A stretch of DNA of 8,157 nt, from assembly GCA_030043175.1 (NCBI GenBank), contig JASHYD010000394.1:1-8157 (forward strand). Direction: 5' to 3'. The notes beneath the pieces were generated by a model, which had not been told where the DNA came from, did no database searches, and was given only the letters and a program-made list of their open reading frames with translations. The translations under genes and the position numbers were made by a program. This DNA comes from Xanthobacteraceae bacterium. GTDB taxonomy: Bacteria; Pseudomonadota; Alphaproteobacteria; Rhizobiales; Xanthobacteraceae. Positions within the stretch are counted from its first letter, which is position 1; every line of letters starts with the position of its first letter. Of this stretch, positions 6,220 through 8,157 are shown piece after piece.

Positions 6220-6954
6220 CGGCAGTGTGTGGGCTGGCCAAATGTAAATGGGCGCGAGGCCAAGCATGAGCTTCGGCGGAACGGATCCGGGCGGGCCCGC
6301 CTTCTAGGCGGGTACCGAGCACTCGTACGCGGCGAAGACACCGCTACGGCATGCGAAGAGCTTGAGCTCAGCAGCAAGATGCCCGAGAGGGATCCCCTGG
6401 CGTGTCACGGCGCGAGGTGAGCCCCGACGCCCCTCACAGGATGATGATGTGGGCATATGAAGAGCGCCGGGACGCGCGACGGCGCGTGTAGCGGTTGCCG
6501 CCGCGTGCCACACGGGTTAGCTGCTTCCGCCGGCGGGGGCTAGAACCCTGCGTCAAAACGCCGGAGGGAAGTACTCGCAGGCGTTGCTGGACGCGCAGCA
6601 GAGTCCGCGACATATCGGCCCGCCCGCTCAGACGCGAGAGCTCGCGAGGATTGCGGGCGCACCAGCTTGCGGCAACGCTATCATGACGACAGCAATGCCA
6701 ACAAAGCACGGATCGGGCGTCATGCCCGGTTGCGCCCCCGCGTTCCTGGATGCCGCGATATTGGCTACCACCGCCGCTGGGTTTGTCGGCGTGGTTTTGA
6801 GATGATCGCCCGATTTTGAGCGTCGAACAGCATGCACCGTTCGTTGGCGGTGGAGCCGAAGATCCAGCGTCGCTCGGAAATGGTTCCGGCTTGGCTTAGC
6901 TCGGCGGTTCGCTGGCAGCCAAGGGCGGGCTTCGGTCGGCTCTTTGTTCTCCGA
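6220..6954. other. Intergenic region, no gene recognised
   Basis: About 735 bases lie between the Gly-rich gene and the 3' end of the Fic gene. A perfect hairpin, CCCGCC-TTCTA-GGCGGG at 6296-6312, lies 77 bases after the Gly-rich stop and could be a weak terminator, though no T-run follows. Another perfect stem, ACGCGC-GACG-GCGCGT, is at 6472-6487. Open frames on both strands are short, arginine-rich and lack ribosome binding sites. A 41-codon frame at 6683-6805 ends in a hydrophobic helix-like stretch but has no start signal. Confidence 0.5.
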
Positions 6955-8133
6955 TCATCCTGACTCTTCCGCGCCACTCGCTTCTGGCTCATCGAATAGC
7001 CGGACATAGGCCTTGTACTGAAACCGCCGGTGCCGCACTTGACCGGTCATTTCCGCAAGGACGCCGATCTTGACGAGGCGCTCAACTAGTTGATTGGCGG
7101 CCGGATAGCTCGTGCCGGTCAGATCACGCACCTCGTTCACCGAGATGATCGGGTGCTCGTAAAGACGTTCGAGCACGCGATGTCCATTGCCGGCCGAATA
7201 GCCGACATTCTCGGCAATCAAATTACGATGCGTCTCGCGCAACGTCAGAATGCGTGCTGCGGTCTCGGCTGCCTGCACGCTGACCTCCGCGACACCACGC
7301 AGGAAGAATCGTAGCCAGTCCTCCCATGCGCCTTTATCGCGAATGGATTGTAACAGCTCGTAATAGGTCTGCCGGTGCCGCTTGAAATAGTGCGAGAGGT
7401 AAAGCGCAGGCTTATGCAATACACCGCTCTCGCAAAGCAGGAACGTAATCAGAAGCCGTCCAACACGTCCGTTACCATCGAGGAAAGGGTGAATAGTCTC
7501 AAACTGCGCATGAGCGAGGCCGATCTTGATCAGAAGCGGGAGATCATTTTCCTCGTGAAGAAATTTCTCGAGATCGCCGAGCGCCTGTGGCACGACATTG
7601 GGAGGCGGCGGAACGAAGACGGCTTCGCGCAAGGTGCAACCGCCTGGACCGATCCAATTCTGGGTGCGTCGCAGCTCTCCAGGCGCGAGGCGCGACCCAC
7701 GCACCCGGTCGAGGAGCTTCTCGTGAATCTCGCGGATCAGGCGCACCGATACAGGCAGTTCGGAAAGCCGCGCAAGCCCGTGATTCATCGCGCCGACATA
7801 ATTCACCACCTCGGCCACGTCCCTGGGCGTGGCTGGCGTGTAGAGCCGAGCTTCGGCCGCGAGCAAATCCTGCAACGAGCTTTGGGTGCCTTCGATCTGG
7901 CTCGATAGCACCGCCTCCTTGCGAACGTACATAAAGACGAAAAGATCCGGGTTCGGCAATGTCTGGATTGAGCCATCGAGCCGACCTAATGCCAAATCGG
8001 CTTGGGATAGAAGGCGTTGGAGGTCCCCCGTCAGATTGACCGACGGTCTGGGAGGCAGAGGGGCAGGGATGAATGCCCGATACCCACACGGCTGAGGTTG
8101 ATAGGTTCCGGCGCGGCCTTGGAGTTCCGGCAA
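6955..8133 (-). CDS. Fic-family AMP transferase (SoFic-like, self-inhibited)
   Basis: Fic enzymes transfer AMP from ATP to hydroxyl groups of target proteins in the cytoplasm. The reading gives 392 residues from TTG at 8133. Fic N-terminal domain is at about residues 30-110, with the inhibitory motif [S/T]xxxE[G/N] as S77-SQI-E81-G82; E81 is expected to block productive ATP binding until relieved. The Fic core at about 130-285 carries the complete active motif HPFLDGNGR at 215-223 (catalytic H215). A winged-helix-like C-terminal part at about 310-380 (VLERLYEHPIISVNEVRDLTGTSYPAANQLVERL) could bind DNA or aid dimerisation. Length and order match the stand-alone SoFic type. The start is uncertain: no ribosome binding site precedes the TTG, the frame is open to the window edge, and an ATG at 8143 is in another frame. 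No antitoxin gene is seen alongside, consistent with built-in inhibition. Targets are unknown. Confidence 0.92.
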   Translation of the reverse strand: MPELQGRAGTYQPQPCGYRAFIPAPLPPRPSVNLTGDLQRLLSQADLALGRLDGSIQTLPNPDLFVFMYVRKEAVLSSQIEGTQSSLQDLLAAEARLYTPATPRDVAEVVNYVGAMNHGLARLSELPVSVRLIREIHEKLLDRVRGSRLAPGELRRTQNWIGPGGCTLREAVFVPPPPNVVPQALGDLEKFLHEENDLPLLIKIGLAHAQFETIHPFLDGNGRVGRLLITFLLCESGVLHKPALYLSHYFKRHRQTYYELLQSIRDKGAWEDWLRFFLRGVAEVSVQAAETAARILTLRETHRNLIAENVGYSAGNGHRVLERLYEHPIISVNEVRDLTGTSYPAANQLVERLVKIGVLAEMTGQVRHRRFQYKAYVRLFDEPEASGAEESG

Positions 8134-8157
8134 GTTCGACCATGAGTTAATGAAGGC

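Noticed and set aside
5894..6322. Minus-strand ORF with HHDRSRHHRDRSRR-type repeats
   Set aside because: It is the antisense shadow of the Gly-rich gene; the repeats arise from the sense 21-bp units.
6683..6805. 41-codon ORF ending in a hydrophobic helix-like stretch
   Set aside because: No ribosome binding site and no family resemblance; too weak to call a gene.

Overview
The window looks like a chromosomal stretch of a GC-rich alphaproteobacterium, most likely of the Bradyrhizobium/Rhodopseudomonas group. Supporting this are the high GC content, the style of the receiver domain, small GC-rich palindromic repeats of the kind scattered through such genomes, and two exact matches to the alphaproteobacterial general-stress (EcfG) promoter. 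The assignment is an inference from style, not from a marker gene. Gene density is low: about half of the window is intergenic or decayed.

Layout, left to right. (1) 1-662, minus: a receiver-domain response regulator with a GTG start and a strong ribosome binding site, still open at the left edge. (2) 663-1158: no gene, two copies of a GC-rich palindromic repeat. (3) 1159-1642, minus: remnant of an NAD-dependent sugar epimerase/dehydratase, broken by a frameshift and apparently shortened inside. (4) 1643-2602: no intact gene, but an EcfG-type promoter on the minus strand, a cluster of hairpins, and a second EcfG-type promoter facing right. (5) 2603-3196, plus: exported DUF4142 protein placed under that second promoter. 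(6) 3350-3388: terminator hairpin between two convergent genes. (7) 3420-5033, minus: membrane-anchored M15-type (VanY-like) peptidase with a proline-rich linker and a basic C-terminal tail made of four in-frame repeats of about 30 residues. (8) 5034-5793: a partly AT-rich divergent intergenic region with two tiny ORFs. (9) 5794-6219, plus: small exported glycine/tyrosine-rich protein with 21-bp tandem repeats. (10) 6220-6954: no recognised gene. (11) 6955-8133, minus: Fic-family AMP transferase with an N-terminal inhibitory motif; its true start may lie at or beyond the right edge.

The genes do not form an evident operon. A loose theme is envelope and stress biology: a two-component receiver, a stress-promoter-driven exported DUF4142 protein, a peptidoglycan-directed peptidase and a secreted Gly-rich protein. 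The Fic enzyme is a stand-alone accessory gene. No coherent new multi-gene system could be demonstrated. The strongest unexpected signals are the paired EcfG promoters (one with no intact gene behind it), the repeat-built tail of the peptidase, and the four-codon ORF that overlaps the start of the Gly-rich gene.
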